NCBI GenBank assembly: GCA_037903355.1
Contig: JBAJFE010000004.1
Location: forward strand, 1,488,001 to 1,552,000
Length of the DNA stretch: 64,000 bases
Direction: 5' to 3'
Source: Trichuris trichiura
Taxonomy: Eukaryota; Nematoda; Enoplea; Trichinellida; Trichuridae
Below, piece after piece: positions 13,620-25,402 of the stretch (the first letter of the stretch is position 1; every line of letters begins with the position of its first letter). The notes beneath the pieces were generated by a model. The model saw only the letters and a program-made list of their open reading frames with translations. It was not told the DNA's origin and searched no databases. Position numbers and translations under genes: made by a program.

Positions 13620-13728
13620 GCTCCGGAGTTATTTAACACATTAAACGGGAATAATTCCGTAATAAAACTTTTGCACTATGAAAACATACGCTCCCGTACC
13701 AAGAAACCACATTTTCGTGATTATCTTC

Positions 13729-15692
13729 TATTTTTAAACTTTTAAAAGTCCCCGCGGAATCGGCAGAACGATAGCATCGTTTTGGACTGCATTTAAGGCA
13801 GTTTTTTCCCATCTTAAGGCATTGTGCAAATTTCAGTTTTTAGAGATATTCATCAGAGCGCCTTATTGGCGATGGAACAATATAAATTATTTCTTAACTA
13901 TTAAACTCCAACAATTCAAAAAATTGTTCGTTGGTTGTGGGATACTGCATGACAGTTTAGTTGTACAAAAGTTGGAGCATCAATCTTTTCTACATTGGTA
14001 AAGAACTGTTCGAACAGAACAATACGTTCATTGCTTTATTGCTTTTTAAGAACTGTTCTTGGAGATGTCAAAGAGTCGTAAAACGTTTTTTGGGTTATGG
14101 AACGACATGGTCAAATAGAATAAACGGAATGCGATGGGATAAAAACGCATATTTTACGTTAGAACTACCGTAAGCTTTCCCGCTTCAAGAAAGCAAGTTC
14201 TCCTAATGTTTCAGACTTGGATGCATTGAAAAACCGCATTTTTCTAGGTGCGGTTTTCTCTTGATGGCTTAAAAGCTTACGATTGCTATAAAAAAGTGAG
14301 AAATTACCGGCTTTTCTTATTCTGCGCAGCCCTGAGAACAGTGTAGGTATGTTCGCGTATGCCCCACAACTCAAGCAGAAATTTTGAATTCTACTTTTGC
14401 TGGAATACATTTTCAAAATACTGCGTTCAGCTGTGAGGAGATAACACTTCGCAATGGCTTTCAGATGTTCAATGCTTTTTATTCAAGTGAAAATATCGGG
14501 ACAAACAATAATAGGCAATTAAAAAAGATTTGCGTTTCATAAACAATTTTACTGCCGTTTTTGGGCCTAAATGCTATGGCAACACGATTTAAAGTCGGCC
14601 ATTGCACACGAACTAAATTTTAGCTCATTGAAAATAGAAAGTTAATTTTTATAGAAATGTCTGTTAAACAAACTTTCTCTTTCTATAGCTATTGCGCATT
14701 TTGCTATTTTAAGCAGCAAATTAGCAAGGTTTTTACGTTTGGTAAGCAATTTCCTTGTTTAAATAGATGATTTTCAGGTACACTCATTTTTACGCTAGTT
14801 AGCACGACCCTTCTTGAGGTTTCAGCTCCCGCAAATTATTTTTTCTATTTCTTGGTCATTTATTATCAATTTTTGTCCAAGCTTTGCGACCAAGTCAGCA
14901 TAAATTATCGAATATTTTTGTTCGAAATTTTTCCGAAACTTACCTAGCAGCGCTAAATGTTCGAGCAAGTAACTTTGAGGAAAGCAAAAATCTTGTTCGA
15001 ATTTTACCACTCAATAATAAGTAATTACTATTCAACGGCCGAATGCAACTTTTGCATAATAATTTGTTTTGAACAATTCTTACAAAATTTAGCCCCCGTT
15101 TAATAACTGCAGCAAAGAAAACGCAAATTAAATTTGGAGCGCTTTTGGAGCGTTGTTTGTTTTCCGTTTACTATATTAAATAATAAACGCACTTTTAGAA
15201 CTGAATATGATAAGTTTTAAAAGATGCTACTTTTTTATTTTCTGGCAAAAGTTATAGCAGACCGCCTAACTCGTTGTCCATTTGTGTTTTACGCTTTTGG
15301 CCAGATTGAAAACATGGACGGAACGCATATGCTTAAGGATTTCACCGAACTTGCCCACTTCGTATGTATTGCTACAGTGTGTTCATTATCTATTCAATAG
15401 TTTTTTTTTGACAAGTCAGTATCTTTTGAATTTTCGTAGTTTTTGAAGCATACGAGGTTAGGACGTAAAATCATAGTTGTAATATTGCAGAAGCTTTGCA
15501 TTTTCGACTCGCGGTCTTTTTGGCATTCAACTTTTTAAAATAAACTCACAGTACGATTGAAGACCGTTTTTTCGCGGGGATTGCTTGAATGTTTCATATT
15601 TCTGTAGAATCAGCCAACACCAAGTTCAGCTGCTTCTATTGACTATTCATGGTGTGTTGTTGATGGAAAGTTAGCGCGCTTGGAAGCGAATA
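13729..15692. other. Intergenic spacer between PI4KA and the SNF gene
   Basis: No supported exon. A short perfect hairpin (AAAACCGCA ... TGCGGTTTT) lies near 14231-14261; it has no family I recognise. The rest is AT-rich and is presumed to include the promoter of the transporter gene. Confidence 0.45.
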
Positions 15693-18600
15693 ATGTCGAC
15701 AGCTTCGTTCGACCAACCAAAGCAAACTGTCACCGCGCCTCCAGTAGACTACGAGATTGAGTATCCCTTTGAGGATACGGCAAATAGCGTTGAAGAAAAT
15801 AAAATACGCGGCAATTGGTCATCAAGGACCGAATGTCTACTTTCGTGCGTAGGATTTTTGTTCAACTACAGGCACCTATGGGCTTTGCCCCATCTGGCTT
15901 CGACCTACGGTGGTGGTGAGCCCTGTTGCATCTTTTCTTCGCGGATGCTCATAATACGCCTTCCGTTTAGCCCTATTCTTCATTCCCTACTTGATGATGC
16001 TTTTATTTATTGCCGTTCCTTTCCTTTTGCTTGAATATTCGTTGGGTCAGTTTTCAAGCTTGGGTTGCATATCAGTTTGGAAAGTCTGTCCGTTATTCCA
16101 AGGTAAATTTCCCTTACTTCAATCTCCAACCTGTCAACGTATTGCCTTAAGGCATTGGCATTTCCATGTTCGTGATATCCGCCCTAGTTTCAATATACTA
16201 TAACGTGGTGGTCGCTTGGGCAATTCATTACCTGATTGCATCGCTGCGAACCCAGGTTGCTTGGGCAAATTGCGATAATACTTGGAATACCGATGGTAAC
16301 TATGCTTGGGCACTGCAAGTTCTTGAGATCTCTTTTTTATTTTTCAGCATGCTTGGCTTGGGATCCCGTGAAACCAACTTGTTTGAGCAATGGCACTGGC
16401 TCTTGCATTTCAACTTCAAATGTTTCCGAGGAAAAACTGGCCAACTTTTCGCTGGATTTTGTTTGGCCCAGCGAAGAGTATTTTTCGTACGCTTTTCTAT
16501 TTGCACTGCATAGTAGGGGTTTTCCATCATGGCTGATGCTTTAAGATTGGAGGTGCTGGAAATGTCAAGCGGCGTGACCGATTTTGGTTTAATGCTATGG
16601 CAATTGGCTTTATATTTCCTTGCCGGTTGGCTTCTTCAATTTTTCTGTCTTTTCAACCACGTCAGATCTGCAGGAAAGGTAACAACGGGATTTCTTCATT
16701 ATTCCGTCCGTCATTGCTTGTTTTTTTTTCAGGTAGCTTATATCAGCACAATAGTACCTCAAATTATATTGCTTGTCTTTTTTGTCAAATGCTTAACGGT
16801 AAATGGTGGTTATGAAGGTGTCCGCTCCTTCTTCTTAGTCGACTGGAAGCGACTGCGCGACTATCGAGTGAGTTTGGAAATTACTGTTTCTTTAAGATAG
16901 ACAATCGAGAACATTTTTTGAACAATGCGTCCGTTCTCGGCTTTTAAGGTTTGGGGTGATGCTGCCCTGCAGGCTTTCTTCTCCTTGACCTGCTCCTGGG
17001 GCACCTTTATAACTTTGTCCAGTTACAACCGCTTTCACAGTGACTGTTTTAAGTAAGTCCGTACGAGTGTGATTAGCAAACCGGACAGCTCTGCCTGCGC
17101 TGATTCATGATTAGACGCTGTCTGTTACTACTAATCAACTTCAATTTTGCCCTTACTTTATCAGCCGCTTTTCAACTGACTTTAAATGCCTGCAATTTTA
17201 CTCTGCTGCATGAGTAGCTCGTAGACTCACCGTTTCGTTACATCTGCCTGAAAAAAACAATTTCTATTACAAAATTCGAAGAACGAATAAGCGACAATGT
17301 CAAGAAGCCGCTGAAGTCTAACAAACGCTTGTAAATTATGGACGTTGCCTTTCTGCCAACATTTCTCATCTTTGAACAACATGCTTTTTCCCCCCATTGA
17401 TTGTAGGCTTCATTCATTGAGTATTTCAAAATGAATATCTCCTCATCCTCTTTTTTGCATTTACAAATAACAATGGCGGGATATGGTTCCTATCGGTTAA
17501 ATTTTGTTGTCAGTCTTTATCAGGGTTACACGGTTTGCGAGTTTTCTTAAAAATAATTTCCAGCTTCCGTTTAAATTTGGCCATTTTCCCTTTCACCGAA
17601 GCGCAGCGATGATTATAGTGTAGAGGACCGTAACATTCATGTTACCTGATCATCATTTAGCTTGACGGTAAGAGAGGTAGCTTGCTTTTACTTGATGTAT
17701 TACTGTGTTGGTTGTTCTTATCAATAAAGAGTGACGGGTGGTTGCGCACGCTACAATAGAAAAGCTAAATTGGTCTGATAAATTCGTATGTACAGTATGA
17801 ACTTGATTGTCCAAACTGGTTGCTACCGAGGGTGATAAGCGCATTCAAAAATTCAAATTCTACAGTACTATGTTCTGCTTATAGGCAGGTTCTGTTGCTT
17901 TTAAATGCTAACCGCATTACGAATTCTGTCTTTTTTCGCAAATTGCTTGCTAGCAACATCGGCTGTTCACTTTGAGCATAGACAAAGGCCATTCCTAGTT
18001 TAGGATTTCCTTATAGGCTTTTTAGTTGCCCTGATACAGTGTTGATGAGCGTTCGATGAAGAAGATTGCAAACTCGAACGGAAAGCTGCATTCATCAAAC
18101 AAGGAACGGAAATCAATCTCGCGACAGGAGCAGCGCGCAGTAGTAACGCAGTTGCTCGTCGCGGAATAGCGTAGTTGGCGGTATGAAGCGAAACTTTTAA
18201 AACTTTATCTATTAAGTGAACATTTTGAGATGTTTGTATTCGTTTTGTGGTGGGCATGGGCGCGCTTGTTGCTTACTGCCTGCGTTGCGTTGCCGCACTG
18301 TACTTTTAATTAACAAGAGTTGGGCCCACTTTTTTTGTGCTGTGCCGGAATGATCTCTAAAGCCTTTTTCACGTTGTCTCGTTTAGAGATGTCATTTTCC
18401 TGTGCGTTAGTGATTTCATATTTTCTCTGTTCGTGTGCCTAGTCACCTACAGTGTCTGCGGCTTTCTTGCCAGCGAAACGGGCGTTGCTTTTGAAAATCT
18501 GCTAGTCAAAGGTGAGTTTCTACCTCATTAAGGTCCAATATATCATTGTGGTCGTCGTTTAATTCAGGACCTCGTCTTGTATTCGTCATCTTCGCCGAAG

Positions 18601-19683
18601 CCATTGCCAGATTTCCAATTGCCCCTGTCTGGGCGGTTATGTATTTTATAATGATTATTACGGTGGGCGTCAGCACGCAGGCAACGACTCAACGTTTTCC
18701 AAAGCATCCGCGCAACAATGCCGTATGTTTAAGATTTTCGTAGTTGCAAATGTCGTAACCTCTTTATGCGACCACTTTGCACGACGCCTAAGAAAGAACC
18801 AAAGGCATGTACTCTCCCTCGCGTTGGTTATATTCTATGTTGCTGGACTGATATTCTGCACAAAGGTGATCAGTTGATCGGCGTGACAAGAAACCTATTT
18901 ACTTTTTTAAAATTAGGCTGGAATATACTACTTTGAATTTTGCGAAAACTACGTCATCGGTTGCTCCGTACTGACAATCGCTTTCTTCGAATGTATGGCA
19001 ATTTCTTGGGTTTACGGTAGGGCAAAAACAAGGCGATTCATGATGAGGATTTGTAATTGTGTTTTCTTCTTCTAAAGGAGTGGATAATGCTTTGGACAAC
19101 TTGAAATGGATGACTGGCTATTATCTTCCATTGTATATCCTTTGGAAGATCCATTTAAAATTTCTGTCGCCTCTTATCCTATTGGTAATTTCTCGGGCTG
19201 CTTATACCAGCGTCCATTTATGGTTATTACTTTTAGGCATTAATTCTTTACGCCTGCGTACAATACCAGCCGCTCACCTACGAGCAATACGCTTATCCGG
19301 ATTGGATGAACGCCCTTGGTTGGGCTTTGTCTATATTACCGCTTGTCATTATTATAATGACCGGTTTGTTTAATTTTCTAATTCGCAGCGGCGTCTGCGT
19401 AAAGGTGAAGACAATGCGGACAAGTTGAAATATTCTTCCAAAAATGGCAATGTATTTGTAGCGCTTTCGCGACCTGATGATTCCAGAAGACGCTTGGGGT
19501 CCCGCTTTGGCCGTACACAGAGCGGAAGAGTTTCCCTTGCAAATTCCGGAAGCTAGGGAGCCGATTAGCTGCGAAATGGAGCCACTGTTTCCTCACCACG
19601 TCGACCGCACCGAAGACATGGAAACGTTGAACGGCAGTTACATTAAGCGGCTGGACCGAGTTGACCGCGAAACCGCAATCTAA
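15693..19683 (+). CDS. Divergent sodium/neurotransmitter symporter (SLC6/SNF), 658 aa
   Basis: Fourteen exons join in frame: 15693-15915, 15971-16102, 16152-16295, 16348-16486, 16546-16678, 16733-16867, 16949-17052, 18387-18511, 18568-18680, 18734-18865, 18917-19016, 19078-19184, 19237-19404 and 19462-19683. The order of blocks is that of SLC6 carriers: TM1 followed by YGGG, EYSLGQF after TM2, a long second extracellular loop with Cys and N-x-S/T sites, [13 protein letters not shown] in TM6 and TLSSYN after it, GPRLVFV.FAEA in TM8 and WGPA near the C-terminus. Such carriers import amines or amino acids with Na+. TM1 is unusual: the canonical VGLGNxWRFPYL is [14 protein letters not shown] here, so the ion-binding Gly and Asn positions are lost. 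Intron 9 (18681-18733) appears to be GC-AG. The substrate cannot be named. Confidence 0.88.
17053..18386 (+). other. Long intron 7 of the SNF gene
   Basis: A 1.33-kb intron starts GTAAGTCCG after SDCFK and ends CTCGTTTAG before DVIFLCV. I recognise no gene or repeat in it. Confidence 0.7.
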
Positions 19684-20439
19684 TAGGACGACAACTTGCC
19701 CTTGAAGGCAAGCCAGTCTCAGCTGTTCTCCTTTTGCCTTTGCGGCGTCTCGCAATAGATGTTTATTTGTTTTAATAGCTTAGGGAGAGACTTAAGTGAT
19801 TGTTTCCGACGAACAAGCTGCCTCATCATTTAATCATTTACTGTAGCGAAATTCAAGAGTGATACTTGAAAAGTTGTGCTGTCAGTTGTCTGTACTTTAA
19901 ATTTGCATACTTTGTTAAGACAATCATTTAAGGCGAGACCCGATGCCTCGGAGAGTGCATCTGGACAAAGCCTCCTGCGAACTTTTCTTGTTTTCAATGT
20001 TGCTTATCGAATTTGCATAATGGCTCAATTGCACTAAAGCTCAGTGAGATCTTTTGGTGGCATTATTCCGCGTCTACTTTAGTCCAGTGACAGTTTTATC
20101 AGTTGTTCAGCACAGTCACGAAAAAAATTTGAATTGAGTCTGTCTTGCGCTGGTGGCGGCGCTTCGCTACTAGAGAGGAAAAGTTGAAATTTGTTTAGAC
20201 CGGAGAGTCGCTTTCACTCAGAGCAATTTAAAAGATTTAAATTTGAGGATTTTGGCAGTTTCACAAGTTTTGACATGTTTAAAATTGTTTCGCAGCAGTC
20301 GTTTTAAATAGACGCGTTTAAACTTGGGTTCGCCAAGTTTTCCGCAGTTGGCGGTCCAACGTAAGCGGACGTATTATGCACGGTGGCATTGGCCGTACGA
20401 CTAAATCTGACAACCGGTCAGAAGTACCGTACGAACGAA
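19684..20439. other. Intergenic spacer, no gene seen
   Basis: This is 3' flank of the transporter and 5' flank of the kinase. The in-frame GTG-initiated extension upstream of 20440 has no ATG and was not taken as coding. Confidence 0.45.
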
Positions 20440-21668
20440 ATGGGCGAAAGTCCTCCCGAAATAGTTGTCATCGGAGAAGTACTGGTCGGACTGGAGGGAA
20501 CAAAATGGCAAGTAAAAAGCTTCCTTGGCGCTGGCGCCTTTGGAGCAGTCGTAGTGGCGACTAACATGTTCACCGGCAACGAGGCAGCTTTGAAGGTCAG
20601 TATTTTGCATATATGCAAATTTAACTTAAAATCTTTCCTTTTCGAAAATACGACTAAGCGATAAGCCGATTTCCAACTGTACATACGAACCTGAGAATCT
20701 TTTTCCTTTTTAAAAAATCAACAGATTTCAGCTGGAGGACGCCAACCAAGAAGTGCGCACCCTTCGACAAGAGGTCGAAGTGCTCGACGAACTGATGAAA
20801 GCGAATGCGAAGCACTGCTGCAAATTGTACGACCGCGGTAGGAAAGACGATCGTTACAACTGGGTTGCCATGTCGCTTGTTGGAGAAAGCGTTCAAAAGC
20901 TGCTGGACGCGCGAGGCCAATTCACCATTGGAACCAGCTTGTGGTTAGCTCTCGGAACTTTGGAAGGCTTGGAAGAGCTTCACAACGTTGGGTAGCACTT
21001 ATCGTCGATCTTCGCGTATAGTACATATCCATTTTAAGCTATTTGCATCGCGACGTTAAGCCGGGCAATTTTGCTATTGGTCGACCTCCAAATTTAAGAA
21101 AGATTATTGTTCTCGACTTTGGCATGGCGCGAAAATACATAAAGAAAGACGGACGACATCGACGAGCAAGAGATGTTGCCGGATTTCGTGGTACACCCTA
21201 CTACGCTTCCCCTGTCGCCTTGCTGATGGGCGAACAAGGAAGAAGAGACGACATATGGGCTTGGTTTTTTATGATTATAGAATTTACGACGGGCAGTTTG
21301 CCGTGGCAATACAACAACTACGACGTAAGCCATTGTACCGACACCTTGCTGGGCGTTGGATATGAAAATTATAGAATATAGAGGATCCCGTCGCCAAACT
21401 GGCGCAGATGGGCAACGATCGACAAGCGTTGATCCAAGGCGATGGAGAAGAATTGTTAAGGAAAGTGCCCAAGGAATACAATAAAATATTTAACTCGCTT
21501 AAGCCGCTTCAGTTTGCCGACAAACCGCCCTACTCGCACATATACAATGCTTTGCTTTCCGTCTACTCGTCTCAAGGCATATCTCCAAGACATCCGCTCG
21601 ACTATGAATCAAAGCGTTTGTCGCATAGTTCCCCGAAGTCGCATCCTAAGAAAAAAGCAAAGAAATGA
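20440..21668 (+). CDS. CK1-superfamily (tau-tubulin-kinase-like) protein kinase, 328 aa
   Basis: Four exons (20440-20595, 20732-20991, 21039-21324, 21384-21668) join in frame. The protein is a bare catalytic domain with a short basic tail ending PKKKAKK. Visible motifs are the glycine loop GAGAFGAV, the VAIK-like lysine in EAALK, HRDVKPGNFAIG, LDFGMARKY, RGTPYYAS and RRDDIW. The CK1/TTBK signature is clear from the missing APE and the GNFAIG loop. Such kinases phosphorylate Ser/Thr in acidic or primed sites. Nematodes have a large expansion of them, often sperm-enriched, so no one-to-one name is given. I start at ATG 20440, the first ATG in this frame. The ATG at 20376 is in another frame. 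Confidence 0.87.
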
Positions 21669-21969
21669 CGAATTCGCTTGAACACAGATGTCGGTAACGA
21701 ACTATTTTGTTGTTTTTTTAAAAATTGATCGAATTAAGACTCAGCGACCGCTAATGCGAAGAGCTATACTACGACACAGTGACTATTGGTTTGCTTAGCG
21801 AAAGCTTTATTATAGGCCATAGTTTTGAAATTGTTGATTAAACTTCGTGCAAAACATTGACGCTCACTTATCTCTTCTTTCGCTGACGTAGAATGTAAAT
21901 TTCTTTCGAGCGGAATTGTTGTGCTAAGAATAATTTACATATGACTGTTACGCCTCGGCTGTACGAGGG

Positions 21970-23633
21970 AAAAGATGTGACGCTGAATTTTTGCATAACA
22001 ATCCTTTCTGTACTTTCAAAAATCAGTAATTTATGCAAAACATGTTATCGCCTATAGGACGCATTTTACCTTGAATTGAGGTGACGTCACCAGCACAAAG
22101 CTAATAAAGACGCAGAGATTTTGTTTTTTAAAACCACTGACGCTAACGTGACTTTTCAAATCTTATCAGTTCCTTGACGCCGTCGTATATCCGTGACGAT
22201 GACGTCAAGGAGCTGATAAGAATTGGAAGCGGGCAAAGATGTGACGATGAATTTTTGCGTAACAATTGCTTCTGTACTTTCAAAAATCAATAATTTATGC
22301 AAAACATTGTATTGCCTATAGGATGCATTTTTCCTTGAATCTTAGTGGCGTCACCAGCACAAAACTAATAAAGACGCAGAGAATTTGCTTTTTAAAACTA
22401 CTGACGCTAACGTGACTTTTCAAATCTTATCAGTTCCTTGACGCCGTCGTATATCCGTGACGATGACGTCAAGGAGCTGATAAGAATTGGAAACGGGCAA
22501 AGACGTGACGATGAATTTTTGCGTAACAATCGTTTCTGTATTTTAAAAATTAATAATTTATGCAAAACATGCTATCGCCTTTAGGACGCATTTTACCTTA
22601 AATAATGGTGGCGTCACCAGCACAAAGTTAATAAAGACGAAGAGATTTTACTTTTTAAAATCACTGACGCTAACGTGACTCTTCTAATCTTATCAGCGTC
22701 TTGACGCCATCGTATATCCGTAACGATAAGAATTGGAATTGAGCAAAGACATGACGCTGAATTTTATCATAACAATCGTTTCTGTACTTTAAAAAATAAA
22801 TAATTTATGCAAAACATGCTATTGCCTATAGGACGCATTTTACCTTAAATAGTAGTGGCGTCACCGGCACAAAGTTAAAGAGGAAGACATTTTACTTTTT
22901 AAAACCACTGACGCTAACGTGACTCTTCCATCCTTATCATCTCTTTGACGCCAAGGAGCCGATAAGAATTGGAAGTGGGTAAAAAGATATGACGTTGAAT
23001 TTTTGCATAACAATCGTTTCTCTACTTTCAAAAATCAATAATTTATGCAAAACACGTTATCGTCTACAGGACGCATTTTAGCTTGAGTTGTAGTGACGTC
23101 ACCAGCACAAAGTTAATAAATACGTTGAGCTTTTACTTTTTAAAACGACCGAGGCTAACGTGACTCTTCCATCCTTATCAGCTCCCTGACACCAAGGAGC
23201 CGATAAGAATTGGAAGTGGGTAAAAAGATATGACGTTGAATTTTTGCATAACAATCGTCTCTGTACTTTATAAAATCAATAATTTATGCAAATCATGCTA
23301 TCGCCTACAGGAAACACTTTACCTTGAATAGTGGTGGCGTCACCAGCACAAAGTTAATAAAGACGAAGAGATTTTACTTTTTAAAACCACTGACGCTATC
23401 GTGACTCTTCCATCCTTATCAGCTTCTTGACGCCAAGGAGCCGATAAGAATTGGAAGTGGGCAAAGATATGACACTGAATTTTTGCATAACAGTCGTTTC
23501 TGTACTTTAAAAATCAATAATTTATGCAAAACATGTTATCGCCTATAGGAAGCATTTTACCTTGCATAGTGGTGGCGTCACCAGCACAAAGTTAATAAAG
23601 ACGAAGAGATTTTACTTTTTAAAACCACCGACG
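21970..23633. repeat. Tandem array whose units carry the 3' end of arginine kinase
   Basis: GTCACC..CACAAA anchors recur at 22085, 22350, 22613, 22860, 23098, 23339 and 23577, giving spacings of 265, 263, 247, 238, 241 and 238 bp. Each unit includes, on the minus strand, a copy of the last 12-16 codons and stop of the adjacent arginine kinase, e.g. [18 protein letters not shown] at about 22400-22450 and GVKEMIRMEESR-stop at about 22910-22950. Each unit from about 22160 to 23460, except the third (near 22700), also has an inverted partial copy (GTCAAGGAGCTGATAAG or AAGGAGCCGATAAG) that can form a hairpin. The right-most unit is the real 3' end of the gene. Units near the gene match it better than distal ones. 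Confidence 0.85.
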
Positions 23634-25402
23634 CTAACGTGACTCTTCCATCCTTATCAGCTCTTTGACACCGTCGTACATTTGTTTCACTGCCTCGAAC
23701 TCTGTTATGCCCATTCGTTTCTTATTGCTAATATCAAAAATACCGGCTTCGCTCTTTGAGTGTTCACCGTGAATGCCTCGAGCTTGCAAATTCAAATCTT
23801 CGCAAATATTCTGCAACATACTTGGCTGAATTGTATGCAAAAAAAATGTTAGGCGGTATATTGATCGCCCACCTGAAAGTCGCTTCGCTGACTGACTTTT
23901 GGCAACTTGATGTGCACGGAAGCGCGTATTGTGGTGCCCAAGTTGGTGGGACAGAACGTAACAAAACCCAGCCGATCATCCCTAGTAAATGCCATCTTGT
24001 CTTCCAACGCCTGCGCAAAGGGATTTGCAGATGATAAACAAAGCCGTCAGCTTACCTTTACGCCATTTTTAAGGCGCTTAAGGACCGCGCTGACGTCACC
24101 ACCATTTTGCATGCTGATTATGCGTACGTGATCTTCCTCATTTACCCAAATCAAAAAGGTCTTTTCCTTATTGTGGAAAATGCCGCGTCCAATAGGCCAA
24201 TAGTTGCAAGCTTTGGCAGCCTGAAAAGCGACCGAATAAAAAGTATACCCGAAGCCGAAGAGTAGTTGTCTATAAAAGCACCTGAAGAAATCTATCGCCC
24301 TCTTTAAAAAGAAAATGTTCATTGATTAGTCTGCTCTTGTCTTGTTCATTCATTCCTCTCAATGGATAGTATGTTCCTTGCAATTCGGGATCGGCGAAAG
24401 AACGTACGGCATTTTTCACCTTCTCTTCCAATACTATGTAATCGTCTTCTCTGAGCAACGGGTTGAATGGAAAACCCTAAAGCAAACGAGTCTGCGTAAG
24501 CGTAAAGAAAAATGAATGGTAGCAAAGCGCACCTTAACTGTACGAGCGCAGCGAATTCGAGTGGAAATGATATATTTGCCTTCCGGGTCCAAGTTGGTCA
24601 GTTCATTCAGTCTTTGTTCGCCAAAGTCCTCGTCAGGTTGTTTGTCATTACGTTTAAAGCCGTGATAGTCTTCAATAATTGGATCGAACAATTCCCTGAA
24701 AGTTGTGTACGCTTGCGGGTCGGGAGCGTACGCTCCAACGCTGCTGTCCAAATTGACAACTCCTAAATACGGCCATTCATGCAAGTATACTTAGACGTAC
24801 TATTCCACCTGATTGGATGACGTCTAGTAAAGTGCCGCCCATTCTTGTTTTTCTCGATTTCAATTTGTCAAGCATTTGTTTCGTTAAATACTTCTTGACG
24901 AGGGAACTACAGTTGTTGGCATTGTTTATAGCAAAAAATGCTTCTTCGCAACGATAGCGCACGTCGAAAGGGACCGTTTGAATGTTGAACATATTTCTGT
25001 ACAATTCAGCTGTCTGAAATTTACATATGCCTGTACACACACTCCAGTTTGATTACTTGAGAGCAGAATTAAAATATTAAACAATATTTACGACAAGAGC
25101 GAAAGACTTGGAGCTTAAACGCAACTTAAATGCACAAACTGTGCACGACATACTTGCAAACTTGAATGTTAACACCGAACTCACTTACTGCTGAACCGTA
25201 AAACCATGTTAACACGAAATCGAAACCATCTGAGTGTTAGGATGGCCGAGTTATTTCAAAATAGATTTGAACTAGCGGCGGTTTTAAACTTTGAAAACCA
25301 ACTTACCTGTTTAAAGATCATACTTCCGACACCGAAAACTACGGCACCACCGGTACCCAACGCAAGAAGCTTTCCCCATATTGGCATACGACGATACGCC
25401 AT
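23634..25402 (-). CDS. Arginine kinase with N-terminal hydrophobic anchor, 398 aa
   Basis: Seven exons on the minus strand join in frame: 25402-25307, 25013-24809, 24762-24533, 24476-24282, 24220-24056, 24010-23897 and 23825-23634. The product makes phosphoarginine from ATP and arginine as an energy buffer. Seen are the N-domain [15 protein letters not shown] and [77 protein letters not shown], the active-site Cys in [12 protein letters not shown] and [14 protein letters not shown]. Exon 1 is extra: 32 residues with a basic start (MAYRRMP) and a hydrophobic [19 protein letters not shown] stretch, suggesting a mitochondrial or membrane-anchored isoform. The downstream array duplicates the end of this gene. 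Confidence 0.93.

Larger units (their letters stand above)
13476..13728. mobile_element. ORF-less inverted-dimer Penelope-type insertion with 13-bp TSD
   Basis: The body is 13489-13715 (227 bp). It is flanked by a perfect direct repeat CGTGATTATCTTC at 13476-13488 and 13716-13728, a target-site duplication. Bases 13488-13680 form a near-perfect palindrome centred at about 13584. Each arm carries a hammerhead-like core and an AATTATTCCCGTTTAA segment. A 36-nt tail follows (13680-13715) containing CGTACCAAGAA and ending CATTTTC. The same tail and arm layout occur in the element at 57871-58297. The arms resemble the terminal repeats near 33.5-33.9 kb, so I infer a non-autonomous derivative of that PLE family. 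Confidence 0.82.

Noticed and set aside
16300..16530. Minus-strand 76-codon frame within the SNF gene
   Set aside because: Antisense shadow of SNF exon 4 and its flanking introns.
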